From Pigmentiphaga sp. (GTDB lineage: Bacteria; Pseudomonadota; Gammaproteobacteria; Burkholderiales; Burkholderiaceae_B): DNA of 64,000 nucleotides. Below are positions 27,821-37,862 of the stretch, in pieces. Made by a program: the position numbers and the translations under genes. The notes beneath the pieces were generated by a model, which searched no databases, was not told the origin of the DNA, and was given only the letters and a program-made list of their open reading frames with translations. The stretch spans positions 124,001 through 188,000 of the forward strand of contig JALOAI010000003.1 in NCBI GenBank assembly GCA_023228945.1, read 5' to 3'. Numbering within the stretch: position 1 is the first letter of the stretch; each line of letters starts with the position of its first letter.

Positions 27821-28840
27821 ATGTCTTTGAAAACTGCTTCTGTCCTTGCCTTCGAACGTAAACTCGATCCGTCCGACGCCTTGTTTCATGCGGGGCGCTG
27901 GGATGACCAAGCCGAAGCGGCTCGCTGGCCGGCGATTGCTCTTCGGGAAAAATCCGTCCGGGGCACAATTTCCAACCGCCTCAAGACCAAGGAGCAGGAT
28001 CCCGCCAAGCTCGATGCCGCGATCGAGAACCCCAACTTGCAGACCGTGGACGTCGCTACATTGCCGGCCGAGGCGGACACGCTCAAGGTGAGTTTCACGC
28101 TGCGTGTACTGCCGGGCGCTGGCAAACCGTCTGCCTGCAACAATGCCGACTACGAAGCCAAGCTCTTGCAAACGGTGCAGGGCTATGTAGATAGCCAGGG
28201 TTTTGGCGAGCTGGCGCGTCGCTACGCGCATAATCTGGCAACGGGGCGCTTTTTGTGGCGCAACCGCGTAGGAGCCGAGCAGGTCGAGGTGACCGTCGCC
28301 CTCATCGAGAAGGGCACGGCAACGAAGAGCTGGACGTTCGACGCTTTGCAGTTGAGTTTGCGCCATTTCGACGCTGGCGATGCGCAGTCGGATCGCGACG
28401 CTCTCGCCGCCTTGATCGCCGATGGCCTTGCTGGCAAACGGCATGTGCTGTTGCAGATCACTGCGTTTGCGCGTGTGGGAGCTGCTCAGGAGGTCTTCCC
28501 ATCCCAGGAGCTGATCCTGGATCGGGGGCGTGGTGACAAAAGCAAGACGCTGTACCACGTCGATAAAGTGGCGGCGATTCATTCGCAGAAGCTGGGGAAC
28601 GCCATTCGGACGGTGGATGACTGGTACGAGGGGGCGAACGAACTGGGGCCCATCGCGGTGGAGCCTTATGGGTCTGTCACAACGCAAGGCAAAGCCTATC
28701 GGCAACCCAAGCAAAAGCAGGACTTCTACAACCTGCTGGATGATTGGCTGCTGAAGGATAAGGTTCCCCCCGTTGAGCAGCAGCATTTCGTTATGGCGGT
28801 GCTGATTCGAGGTGGTGTGTTTGGCGACGCCGGGAATTGA
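27821..28840 (+). CDS. csy3: Type I-F Cascade backbone subunit Csy3 (Cas7f)
   Basis: The 339-residue protein forms the six-copy backbone that coats the spacer part of the crRNA. It starts MSLKTASVLAFERKLDPSDALF and includes NLQTVDVATLPAEADTLKV and the VLLQITAFARVGAAQEVFPSQELI segment typical of the family. The ATG at 27821 was chosen because AAAAGGA lies about 8 nt upstream; the in-frame TTG 18 nt earlier has no such site. It lies 35 nt after csy2. Confidence 0.95.
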   Translation: MSLKTASVLAFERKLDPSDALFHAGRWDDQAEAARWPAIALREKSVRGTISNRLKTKEQDPAKLDAAIENPNLQTVDVATLPAEADTLKVSFTLRVLPGAGKPSACNNADYEAKLLQTVQGYVDSQGFGELARRYAHNLATGRFLWRNRVGAEQVEVTVALIEKGTATKSWTFDALQLSLRHFDAGDAQSDRDALAALIADGLAGKRHVLLQITAFARVGAAQEVFPSQELILDRGRGDKSKTLYHVDKVAAIHSQKLGNAIRTVDDWYEGANELGPIAVEPYGSVTTQGKAYRQPKQKQDFYNLLDDWLLKDKVPPVEQQHFVMAVLIRGGVFGDAGN

Positions 28841-28845
28841 CGCGT

Positions 28846-29412
28846 ATGACGACGCATTTCATCGATATTCGCTTATTGCCGGATCCTGAGTTCGCCCAAA
28901 CCCACCTGCTTGGCGCTTTGTACGCCAAACTGCATCGGACATTGGTGCAACTTGACGCCAGCGACATCGGCGTTAGTTTTCCCCGGTATTGCCTGCAGCC
29001 TCGCAGCCTCGGCGACGTTCTGCGCCTGCATGGACATGAAGGAGCGTTGCAACGTTTGCTTGCCACGGACTGGTTGCGCGGGATGCGTGATCATACGGAG
29101 TTGACACCGGTAGCGGCGGTACCTCTTCAGACAGAGCATCGGCGGCTGCAGCGGTGTCAGTTCAAAACCAACGCCGAGCGCCTTCGCCGTCGGCGGGCAC
29201 GACGTAAGGGCGAAACGATGGAGGAGCTCAGGGAGATCATCCCTGATCACGTGGAGCGGCGCCCCGATCTGCCTTATGTGCGACTGCGTAGTCGTAGCAC
29301 CGCGCAGGCATTTTGCTTATTTCTGAGACTGAGCGAGCCCCAGGCCGAAGCGGTGGAGGGAGAGTTCAACACCTATGGTCTGAGTTCTACCGCAACTGTG
29401 CCATGGTTTTGA
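28846..29412 (+). CDS. cas6f: CRISPR RNA endoribonuclease Cas6f (Csy4)
   Basis: The 188-residue protein cuts pre-crRNA 3' of the repeat hairpin and stays bound to it. The general-base-like histidine is H30 (GALYAKLHRTLV, matching P. aeruginosa His29). The arginine-rich helix NAERLRRRRARRKGE matches the repeat-binding helix, and VRLRSRSTAQAFCLFLRL matches the C-terminal strand with the catalytic serine. ATG 28846 is preferred to TTG 28837 because family members start MxxxxDIRL. It is the last cas gene, next to the leader. Confidence 0.95.
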   Translation: MTTHFIDIRLLPDPEFAQTHLLGALYAKLHRTLVQLDASDIGVSFPRYCLQPRSLGDVLRLHGHEGALQRLLATDWLRGMRDHTELTPVAAVPLQTEHRRLQRCQFKTNAERLRRRRARRKGETMEELREIIPDHVERRPDLPYVRLRSRSTAQAFCLFLRLSEPQAEAVEGEFNTYGLSSTATVPWF

Positions 29413-29541
29413 CCCTTTTTTTGGCGACGATTTTATTTCTATATAAATCAATGGCTTATAGGAGTCAATGAAAATTTGGTGTCTTACGGGATTTTGACGA
29501 AAGTTCTTTAAAAATCAGTGAAGTAGCATAATTTTGCTCTA
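29413..29541 (+). promoter_or_regulatory. CRISPR leader with IHF site
   Basis: This 129-bp AT-rich stretch separates cas6f from the first repeat. Positions 29446-29458 (AATCAATGGCTTA) match the IHF consensus WATCAANNNNTTR at every fixed position, about 84 bp before the first repeat. IHF bending of the leader is known to guide spacer integration in type I-F and I-E systems. CATAAT at 29527-29532 is a possible -10 box that would start the pre-crRNA a few bases before the first repeat. Repeat orientation agrees with plus-strand transcription. Confidence 0.8.
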
Positions 29542-32500
29542 GTTCACTGCCGGATAGGCAGCTGAGAAATCCGGCGCAATTGGACGTGGGGGTCTGGCGA
29601 AGTTCACTGCCGGATAGGCAGCTGAGAAAGTGGCCTATTTTTTGCCATTCCCGTGCGACTCGTTCACTGCCGGATAGGCAGCTGAGAAACTGCTCCCATC
29701 GCTGCCATGCGCTGAGAGTGAGTTCACTGCCGGATAGGCAGCTGAGAAAGCAGCCTGGCACGGCTCGCGGAGCTGCTCGCGGTTCACTGCCGGATAGGCA
29801 GCTGAGAAATGAGCAAGGGCGGCACCATCCGCATCCCAGCAGTTCACTGCCGGATAGGCAGCTGAGAAATAGCGGCAGCACTTTGAGCCGCCCCGGCGGC
29901 CGTTCACTGCCGGATAGGCAGCTGAGAAACACCCCTCGGCTGTGCGTTTTTCGACCGTAACGTTCACTGCCGGATAGGCAGCTGAGAAAAGATGACATCT
30001 TGAGCCACATATGGTTCATCCCGTTCACTGCCGGATAGGCAGCTGAGAAAGTCGGTCGTCACGGCTGCGCAGCCAGTAACGCGTTCACTGCCGGATAGGC
30101 AGCTGAGAAAACCCTTGCCCCGCTCGCCGCCCAGGCGCTTCCAGTTCACTGCCGGATAGGCAGCTGAGAAAAACTCGGCCTCGCGGCCCAGCATGTCGAT
30201 GAGGTTCACTGCCGGATAGGCAGCTGAGAAAAAAAAAAGGCCGATGATGGCCAGAATTCCTCTGTTCACTGCCGGATAGGCAGCTGAGAAAAGCCGATGT
30301 CGTGGCGGACGCGGCGTTGGCGGGTTCACTGCCGGATAGGCAGCTGAGAAAGCCTCTCGGGAGTCATGACATGCCGAAATACACGTTCACTGCCGGATAG
30401 GCAGCTGAGAAAAATCGGCGAGACGCAGCCCCCACCGCCACCGCGTTCACTGCCGGATAGGCAGCTGAGAAACTGCCCATCACCGCCGTTGGCGAGTCGT
30501 CCACCGTTCACTGCCGGATAGGCAGCTGAGAAAAAAGCGATGCGGCTTCGTCAGACCTCGACACCGTTCACTGCCGGATAGGCAGCTGAGAAATGCACTG
30601 ATACTTTCCGTCAGAAACCATCGCTGTTCACTGCCGGATAGGCAGCTGAGAAAAGAATGCGAATCGACGAAACCATTACTGCAGCGTTCACTGCCGGATA
30701 GGCAGCTGAGAAAGTGAGCGGCAGCCCGAGATCCGCAATCACAGCGTTCACTGCCGGATAGGCAGCTGAGAAAGAAGCGACCCCTGAAATAAGAAGACCC
30801 GCCGGGTTCACTGCCGGATAGGCAGCTGAGAAAAATGCCCGGCGTCCTGGGCGAGCTCGCCGACGGTTCACTGCCGGATAGGCAGCTGAGAAAGTCATTG
30901 ATAGGCGCCTTGGTGAGCAATATCTGTTCACTGCTGGATAGGCAGCTGAGAAATCTATCAGCTCGTCCGTCGGATATGGCCCCTTGTTCACTGCCGGATA
31001 GGCAGCTGAGAAATCGACGAAAACGGCCCGATGCACCGGGTTCAGGTTCACTGCCGGATAGGCAGCTGAGAAAAGGGCCGAGCAGGAAGCTGTAGCGCGG
31101 CAGATGTTCACTGCCGGATAGGCAGCTGAGAAAATCGCTGCATGGATGTGGGCACCAACCTCTGCGTTCACTGCCGGATAGGCAGCTGAGAAAGGCCAGG
31201 CCAGCGATCAAATACAGGCGCAGGCGTTCACTGCCGGATAGGCAGCTGAGAAACCTGGGGGCGGCGGCGGTGCCGCGAGAAATAAGTTCACTGCCGGATA
31301 GGCAGCTGAGAAACAGACGCTCGAGGTACTTTCGTCCAGCCTCGTCGTTCACTGCCGGATAGGCAGCTGAGAAAAGCGCAACGGCGGCGTGCTCGTCGTC
31401 CGGTACGTTCACTGCCGGATAGGCAGCTGAGAAACAGGGCAATCCTGTGATCAGCCAGTATCAGCCGTTCACTGCCGGATAGGCAGCTGAGAAAACGATC
31501 GCAACCGGGCCGGGCACTGTGTTGGGGTTCACTGCCGGATAGGCAGCTGAGAAAGTCAACAGCAATGCCGCCGCGGCCGCCGTCATGTTCACTGCCGGAT
31601 AGGCAGCTGAGAAAAGCACCAATTGGCCGCCTACGACATTCGCACGGTTCACTGCCGGATAGGCAGCTGAGAAAAAAGCCGAGAAGCGCAGCCGCTTCCG
31701 CAAGATGTTCACTGCCGGATAGGCAGCTGAGAAACTGCTGCGCCTGTCCGCTGGGCTGGGCGGCCTCGTTCACTGCCGGATAGGCAGCTGAGAAATTCGT
31801 CGATCTTGAGTTGGTAGACGGTGGTCAGTTCACTGCCGGATAGGCAGCTGAGAAAATTTGTCAATGCCTCGAGCGCTTTATCTGTCTGTTCACTGCCGGA
31901 TAGGCAGCTGAGAAACGGGATCAATGACCTGGCCGATAATGTTTACACGTTCACTGCCGGATAGGCAGCTGAGAAAAGAGGGATCTTGTCACCGCTGCCG
32001 AGATAGAGGTTCACTGCCGGATAGGCAGCTGAGAAAGGCTCGATCAGGTCCGCGTCGTACTCGTACACGTTCACTGCCGGATAGGCAGCTGAGAAATCGT
32101 CCCACCCCGCGATCGTACGGAAGGGGGCGTTCACTGCCGGATAGGCAGCTGAGAAACATATGCCAAGCATTCCGGGGCCGAGCAGCAGGTTCACTGCCGG
32201 ATAGGCAGCTGAGAAACTTACTCTAGCGGGTCACCGTGCCAACCAAGCGTTCACTGCCGGATAGGCAGCTGAGAAAGGCCTTGGTCTTCGGTTCCTCGAT
32301 CTCCCCCTGTTCACTGCCGGATAGGCAGCTGAGAAACAGGTTCATAAAATGTCACAACCCGTAGTTCCGTTCACTGCCGGATAGGCAGCTGAGAAATGCA
32401 TGGTGACATCCCGACCGGCGGGCAGATCGTTCACTGCCGGATAGGCAGCTGAGAAAAGGGACTGCAGGCGCGACACGGTTTCTGAGGCGTTCACTGCCGG

Positions 32501-35500
32501 ATAGGCAGCTGAGAAACAAGCGCGCCGCCGCTCCCTCAGCGAAGCGATGTTCACTGCCGGATAGGCAGCTGAGAAATACGGCATGATCGTTCGCGGCGCC
32601 CGCCTGATGTTCACTGCCGGATAGGCAGCTGAGAAAAGCCTTAAGTCGAAGATCGGGGAGGAAACGCTGTTCACTGCCGGATAGGCAGCTGAGAAATTGT
32701 AGTCGGCGCGCCCGCGCTTCTCGGTGCCGTTCACTGCCGGATAGGCAGCTGAGAAAATGCTGGCGGCGTCGGGGTGCGCTGCATGCAGGTTCACTGCCGG
32801 ATAGGCAGCTGAGAAAGTGGCACTGGGTGTAGGGGCGCAGGTCGTCGGGTTCACTGCCGGATAGGCAGCTGAGAAATCCCGCCGCGGCCGCCAAGGCCTC
32901 GGCGAACGGTTCACTGCCGGATAGGCAGCTGAGAAAACGCGCTCGATGTCGGCATCGACCGGCACGAAGTTCACTGCCGGATAGGCAGCTGAGAAATTGA
33001 GCTGCTTCGCTGCGCGGGCGGCTTCCGAGTTCACTGCCGGATAGGCAGCTGAGAAATCGATCTGAAGGACATTCGCAGGCTGGTGAAAGTTCACTGCCGG
33101 ATAGGCAGCTGAGAAATGGCGTCGGGGTGCCAGCATGAAGGTGCTCCTGTTCACTGCCGGATAGGCAGCTGAGAAAAGTACGCCTGGATGCCTGCCGCGT
33201 GGCATGAAGTTCACTGCCGGATAGGCAGCTGAGAAAAGTCAGAGCTGGGGCGCGTATGAGTCCCGAAGAGTTCACTGCCGGATAGGCAGCTGAGAAAATC
33301 GACTGCGCCGTGAACCGGGTACGTATGGCGTTCACTGCCGGATAGGCAGCTGAGAAAACCCATCAGCGCCGCTTGCAGGTTGCTGCGCTGTTCACTGCCG
33401 GATAGGCAGCTGAGAAAATCCGGGAATGCCGGAGAGATCCGGTCATCCGGTTCACTGCCGGATAGGCAGCTGAGAAACACCTGACGATGCCGGAGGTCAA
33501 CAATGCTCGGTTCACTGCCGGATAGGCAGCTGAGAAACTCGACAGCATCAGGTGCCGGGCAATATCGGCGTTCACTGCCGGATAGGCAGCTGAGAAAGCT
33601 GGGCCGGGCTGATCGCGTGGCTGCTGTTCGTTCACTGCCGGATAGGCAGCTGAGAAAACGCATCAAATGTGGCGGGTCAAACACCACCAGTTCACTGCCG
33701 GATAGGCAGCTGAGAAATCGCTCTGTGCATACAGCAGAGCCTGGAGCGCGTTCACTGCCGGATAGGCAGCTGAGAAAAGCTTGGCGTACTCACCCGTCCA
33801 GGCGTCATGGTTCACTGCCGGATAGGCAGCTGAGAAATTCGCGAGTTCGTCCGAGACATCCATGTCGACGTTCACTGCCGGATAGGCAGCTGAGAAACGT
33901 TCTCGACCCCTGCTGCGGCGGTCGCATGAGTTCACTGCCGGATAGGCAGCTGAGAAAATGCAAGAGGCGCACGCATACACCGGACCATCGTTCACTGCCG
34001 GATAGGCAGCTGAGAAACGTCACCACCCTGCCAGTACCGGCCATCAAACGTTCACTGCCGGATAGGCAGCTGAGAAACGGCAGTGCCGCAGGAAGCGCCG
34101 AGCGATGCCGTTCACTGCCGGATAGGCAGCTGAGAAAAAACCGATCGGCGGCCTTGGGTGTATTGGTGGGTTCACTGCCGGATAGGCAGCTGAGAAACTG
34201 TAAGCGGCGCTGATAGGTGGCTGGATGCAGGTTCACTGCCGGATAGGCAGCTGAGAAATGCGGCGCCGGTCGCGATGCCCGCAGACTCGCGTTCACTGCC
34301 GGATAGGCAGCTGAGAAAGAGCGGGAGCGCTGGCTGCAATCGCTGACCGAGTTCACTGCCGGATAGGCAGCTGAGAAAGGCGGGCGCACACCCCAGCGCA
34401 TTTCCTCGCCGTTCACTGCCGGATAGGCAGCTGAGAAAGAGAAGCTTGGCGACGGTTTCCGCTCCCGCCTGTTCACTGCCGGATAGGCAGCTGAGAAACG
34501 CTTGATTTGCAACGTTGAAACCCTCGACCGGTTCACTGCCGGATAGGCAGCTGAGAAAAATGAGGCCCTGAGGCGGGAGTACACGAAGCTGGTTCACTGC
34601 CGGATAGGCAGCTGAGAAAAGGCACAGCTCACGCTCGGCCGCGCGTCGCTTGTTCACTGCCGGATAGGCAGCTGAGAAAGATTGTTCTGGCGGCAGCGTG
34701 GCTTTCCAGTCTGTTCACTGCCGGATAGGCAGCTGAGAAAATACTCAATGCGGCGTAACGGCAGCCCCTCAAGTTCACTGCCGGATAGGCAGCTGAGAAA
34801 GGTGCCATCGCTGGCCTTGGGCGTCGCCCAAGGTTCACTGCCGGATAGGCAGCTGAGAAACCCCCCCCCCAGCGACACGTCCCCAACCAGCCGTTCACTG
34901 CCGGATAGGCAGCTGAGAAAGTGCGCGAGGTGAGCAATGAGTGCGATCTATCTGTTCACTGCCGGATAGGCAGCTGAGAAAGAGTTGCTCGCGGCGGAAA
35001 TCGAGTCGCACGGGTTCACTGCCGGATAGGCAGCTGAGAAAACCGCGCTGGCGCTGCCGTACACGCACCCGCGGTTCACTGCCGGATAGGCAGCTGAGAA
35101 AGGGCCCGTAGCCCATGACCGCTCAATACAAGTGTTCACTGCCGGATAGGCAGCTGAGAAATGGGCCATGGCCAGGTCGTGGCGGGCTGCCTCGTTCACT
35201 GCCGGATAGGCAGCTGAGAAAGGCCGGCCGTGTGCAGCGCACCATTCGGCATGGTTCACTGCCGGATAGGCAGCTGAGAAATCCCAATATTCAGTAGGAA
35301 AAAGAGGGGCGCCGTTCACTGCCGAATAGGCAGCTGAGAAAGCACTGCAGCGGCCGCGTCGGTCGCGCTGCGCGTTCACTGCCGGATAGGCAGCTGAGAA
35401 AACCGGCAATGACGGCAATAGCGGCACGGAATCGTTCACTGCCGGATAGGCAGCTGAGAAAAAAGAAGTGCCGCGACACATTCAAAGTTGCCATGTTCAC

Positions 35501-35944
35501 TGCCGGATAGGCAGCTGAGAAAAGGCAGCATGCCCGGGCAAGCTCGACGAGCTGGTTCACTGCCGGATAGGCAGCTGAGAAAACCCCCCATTCGTGTCAT
35601 CCGGTAGGCCGCTCGTTCACTGCCGGATAGGCAGCTGAGAAAGCCGACAAGCGCCCGGCACCCGCCAAGAAAGCGTTCACTGCCGGATAGGCAGCTGAGA
35701 AATGCCGTAGAACGATCAGCATCGAGCCTCCGGCGTTCACTGCCGGATAGGCAGCTGAGAAACGCTGCGCCAGCTCGCCGCTCGGCTTGATTACGGGTTC
35801 ACTGCCGGATAGGCAGCTGAGAAAAGGACTGTCAGCGGGAGACCAAGCTCATCGATGTTCACTGCCGGATAGGCAGCTGAGAAACCATGCGGCGACCACG
35901 GCACGATGACGCGCAGGTTCACTGCCGGATAGGCAGCTGAGAAA
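29542..35944 (+). CRISPR. Type I-F CRISPR array, 107 complete repeats
   Basis: Repeats are 28 nt, beginning GTTCACTGCCGG and ending CAGCTGAGAAA, with the internal inverted repeat CTGCC/GGCAG expected for Cas6f recognition. I count 107 complete repeats. The first starts at 29542 and the last at 35917. The span fits 106 spacers of 32 nt plus 15 extra bases, so about 15 spacers are 33 nt. Only two complete repeats deviate by eye: one near 30927 (CTGCTGG) and one near 35315 (CTGCCGAA). Near-perfect repeats over 6.4 kb indicate an array kept by recent or continuing adaptation. One spacer begins with ten C residues at 34861. Confidence 0.98.
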
Positions 35945-35976
35945 ATAAGTAGGTCGAAAAAGGCTTGAAAAGGGGT

Positions 35977-35984
35977 GTTCACTG
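35977..35984 (+). repeat. Truncated CRISPR repeat at the IS junction
   Basis: After a normal 32-nt spacer (35945-35976) the next repeat stops after GTTCACTG. It joins directly to the internal coding sequence of an IS3-type transposase rather than to an IS terminus. This indicates a deletion, not a simple insertion. Confidence 0.9.
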
Positions 35985-36128
35985 TACAACCATCAGCGCC
36001 TGCTCGGGTCCATCGGCTATATTCCTCCTGCACAGGCTGAAGAACTCTATCACCGTACCCACCCGGACCCGGTGCCGATTAACGCTGTACTTTAACCAAA
36101 CGGCCTCCTCGATTCCCGGGGCGATTCA
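35985..36128 (+). mobile_element. IS3-family remnant A (transposase tail and right end)
   Basis: The frame from 35985 reads YNHQRLLGSIGYIPPAQAEE and ends INAVL at TAA 36093-36095. These are the last 36 residues of an IS3-family OrfB. The following bases to GGGGCGATTCA at 36128 look like the right terminal inverted repeat (TGAATCGCCCC on the other strand). The left end and almost all of the transposase are missing. It abuts the interior of remnant B, as if this element had inserted into that transposase gene. Confidence 0.7.
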
Positions 36129-36584
36129 GCTGCTGAATGTGATTGACGACTTCAATCGCGAGGCATTGGGTATAGAGGTGGATTTCTCGCTACCCTCGGA
36201 ACGAGTGATTCGTACGCTTGAGCAGATCATCGATTGGCGTGGCAGTCCGATAGCGATTCGGTGCGACAACGGCCCGGAATACCTCAGTGCGGCGATTGTT
36301 TCCTGGGCTTTGCGCAGCGGTATTCGGCTTGAATATATTCAGCCTGGGAAGCCACAGCAGAACGCGTATGTGGAGCGATTTAATCGCACGGTTCGCTACG
36401 AATGGCTGTCTCAATACCACTGGGAGACCCTAGATCACGTTCAGCAGGCGGCAACCGAATGGATGTGGTCTTACAATCACGAACGCCCAAATATGGCATT
36501 GGGCGGATTCACCCCAAAACAGCGGCTGGCCATGGCTGCATAGCGTTGCTACTTCTGAGCACCGTTAAAAATGGGGGGATTACC
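36129..36584 (+). mobile_element. IS3-family remnant B (transposase C-terminal half and right end)
   Basis: Codons from about 36130 to the TAG at 36541-36543 encode LLNVIDDFNREALGIEVDFS onward, with RCDNGPEY and NAYVERFNRTVRYEW. These carry the second aspartate and the glutamate of the DDE transposase; the first aspartate and the N-terminus are gone. The segment after the stop to GGGGGGATTACC at 36584 is the probable right terminus. It runs directly into the 3' half of a CRISPR repeat, so this element originally inserted in a repeat. It cannot move on its own. Confidence 0.8.
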
Positions 36585-36720
36585 TAGGCAGCTGGGAAAA
36601 AGATGCGCGAGTTTATCTACCGGCATATGCGCGTTCGCTGCCGTATAGGCAGCTGAGAAAAATAATGGCTGCGGCAGCCCCCAGCGCAACCAGTTCGCTG
36701 CCGTATAGGCAGCTGAAAAA
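36585..36720 (+). CRISPR. Leader-distal end of the array: half repeat and two degenerate repeats
   Basis: Positions 36585-36599 are the 3' half of a repeat (TAGGCAGCTGGGAAA). Two full-length degenerate repeats follow at 36633-36660 and 36693-36720, both starting GTTCGCTGCCGT; the last also ends CTGAAAAA. They share A5 to G and G12 to T changes against the main array, while CCGTATAGG is closer to repeats of other type I-F systems. Decayed terminal repeats are normal at the trailer end and fix array polarity. Confidence 0.9.
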
Positions 36721-37006
36721 TGGCATGCAGGGCGGCCGCCAGGTCGGTTTCCTGGGAGCGGTTGGTGACGAAGATGACGGGGATGGCATGGCCCAGATTG
36801 CTCCGTATCCACCTGAGCACGTCGAAGCCGGTGATGTCCGGCAGCTCCCAGTCGACTAGCAGCAGATCGTAGCCATGCGGGCGCGCCAACGCGGTCAAAA
36901 GGGCGCGGCCACTGGAGTACAACGTGCAACGGTAGCCGGCTTCCGTGAGTAAGGATTGGATCAATTGGCCTTGCGTGACGTCGTCTTCGAGAGAAGCGAT
37001 ATGCAT
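36617..37006 (-). pseudogene. Response regulator receiver domain, truncated by the CRISPR array
   Basis: The start MHIASLEDDVTQGQLIQSLL carries the acidic pocket (D8, D9). The phospho-acceptor is D52 in LLLVDWELPDITG, and FVTNRSQETDLAAALHA follows. After residue 94, at 36721, the frame runs straight into the last CRISPR repeat and reads repeat-derived residues (FQLPIRQRT) to a stop in the array. The conserved lysine, the last helix and any output domain are missing. I did not find the missing half elsewhere in the window. Confidence 0.8.
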
Positions 37007-37062
37007 TGCCGGGATATTTTTTGCTGAATCGTTGAAACCTTTGATTGCGCATGATACAGGAT

Positions 37063-37094
37063 GAAGGGGTTTCCCTATTAAGGAAAACCCCTTC
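37063..37094. terminator. Strong hairpin upstream of the truncated response regulator
   Basis: GAAGGGGTTT pairs with AAACCCCTTC around a short loop, giving a stem of at least 10 bp. It lies between the start of the response-regulator remnant and the yceI gene. It could be a bidirectional terminator. There is no pronounced T-run. Confidence 0.45.
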
Positions 37095-37242
37095 CATTGT
37101 TAACAAGTGTCAATTTGACATGAGGTGAAAGTCCACGGTCAACGTCGTTGCGACGCTTGATGGCGAAGGTGGAAATGAGCAAGGCGATGTTTTGTTGGCG
37201 CCAACGCAATTGGCGAGGCTGCTCGGGAAGTATGGAACAGAC

Positions 37243-37812
37243 TCACTGAGCCAACGCCTCCACCGCAATATCCAGCGTCACCTCATCGCCAATAACGGGC
37301 GCAAATTGTCCCGCATTGAATTCGCTGCGCAGGATTTTGCCGGTGGCGTTGGCGCCGATGGCGTCTTTTTGCAGCATCGGATGCGGGCCATTGAAGAACG
37401 ACGTCACGGTCAGGGTCAGCGGCTTGGTGATGCCCTTGATCGTCAGGTTGCCTTCGATGCTGGCCGGCTGCCCATCCTCGAAATTGACCTTGGTCGACTT
37501 GAAGGTGGCCGTGGGAAACGTTGCGGTATCGAAGAAGTCCGCGCCCTGGATGTGGCCATCGAAGGCTTCGAAGCCGGTGTTGACCGAAGTCATGTCGATC
37601 GTGACGTCGACCTGGGCTTCTTTGGCTTCCTGATCCAGCACGATGGTGCCGGTGGTGTTCTTGAAGCTCAGAATCTGCTTGGACATGCCCATGTGGTCAT
37701 AGGAAAAGCGCGGGAAGCTATGGCTGGAGTCCAGCGTGTAGGTTTGTGGAGCTGCCATGGCCGTGGCGGCGAAAACGGAAGCGAAAAGGGCGGTAATCAA
37801 GGTCTTTTTCAT
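37243..37812 (-). CDS. YceI-family periplasmic protein
   Basis: The 189-residue protein has a signal peptide (MKKTLITALFASVFAATAMA) and the YceI lipocalin-like core YTLDSSHSFPRFSYDHMGMSKQ, FDGHIQGADFFDTATFPTATF and GNLTIKGITKPLTLTV. YceI proteins bind polyisoprenoid lipids in the periplasm and often accompany cytochrome b561. It is the last gene of a three-gene operon, 50 nt after another YceI paralogue. I chose ATG 37812 because it begins the signal peptide. Confidence 0.93.
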   Translation of the reverse strand: MKKTLITALFASVFAATAMAAPQTYTLDSSHSFPRFSYDHMGMSKQILSFKNTTGTIVLDQEAKEAQVDVTIDMTSVNTGFEAFDGHIQGADFFDTATFPTATFKSTKVNFEDGQPASIEGNLTIKGITKPLTLTVTSFFNGPHPMLQKDAIGANATGKILRSEFNAGQFAPVIGDEVTLDIAVEALAQ

Positions 37813-37862
37813 GGTGGAACTCAAGCGGAGGTAGTGGGAAGGGATAGGTTCAATGTTCGGGA

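Noticed and set aside
29465..35560. Long frames on both strands across the array encoding repeated peptides such as FLSCLSGSE, FSAAYPAVN and SLPDRQLR
   Set aside because: The 60-nt repeat-plus-spacer period is divisible by three, so any repeat frame stays open. The peptides are direct readings of the CRISPR repeat and not genes.
35791..36033. Minus-strand frame over the array end and IS junction
   Set aside because: It is composed of repeat antisense and transposase antisense sequence; the plus strand explains both.
37121..37200. A stretch with GAGGTGAAAGTCCAC that recalls group II intron or ribozyme sequences
   Set aside because: There is no reverse transcriptase, no domain V-like hairpin and no exon logic around it; the resemblance is limited to a few bases.
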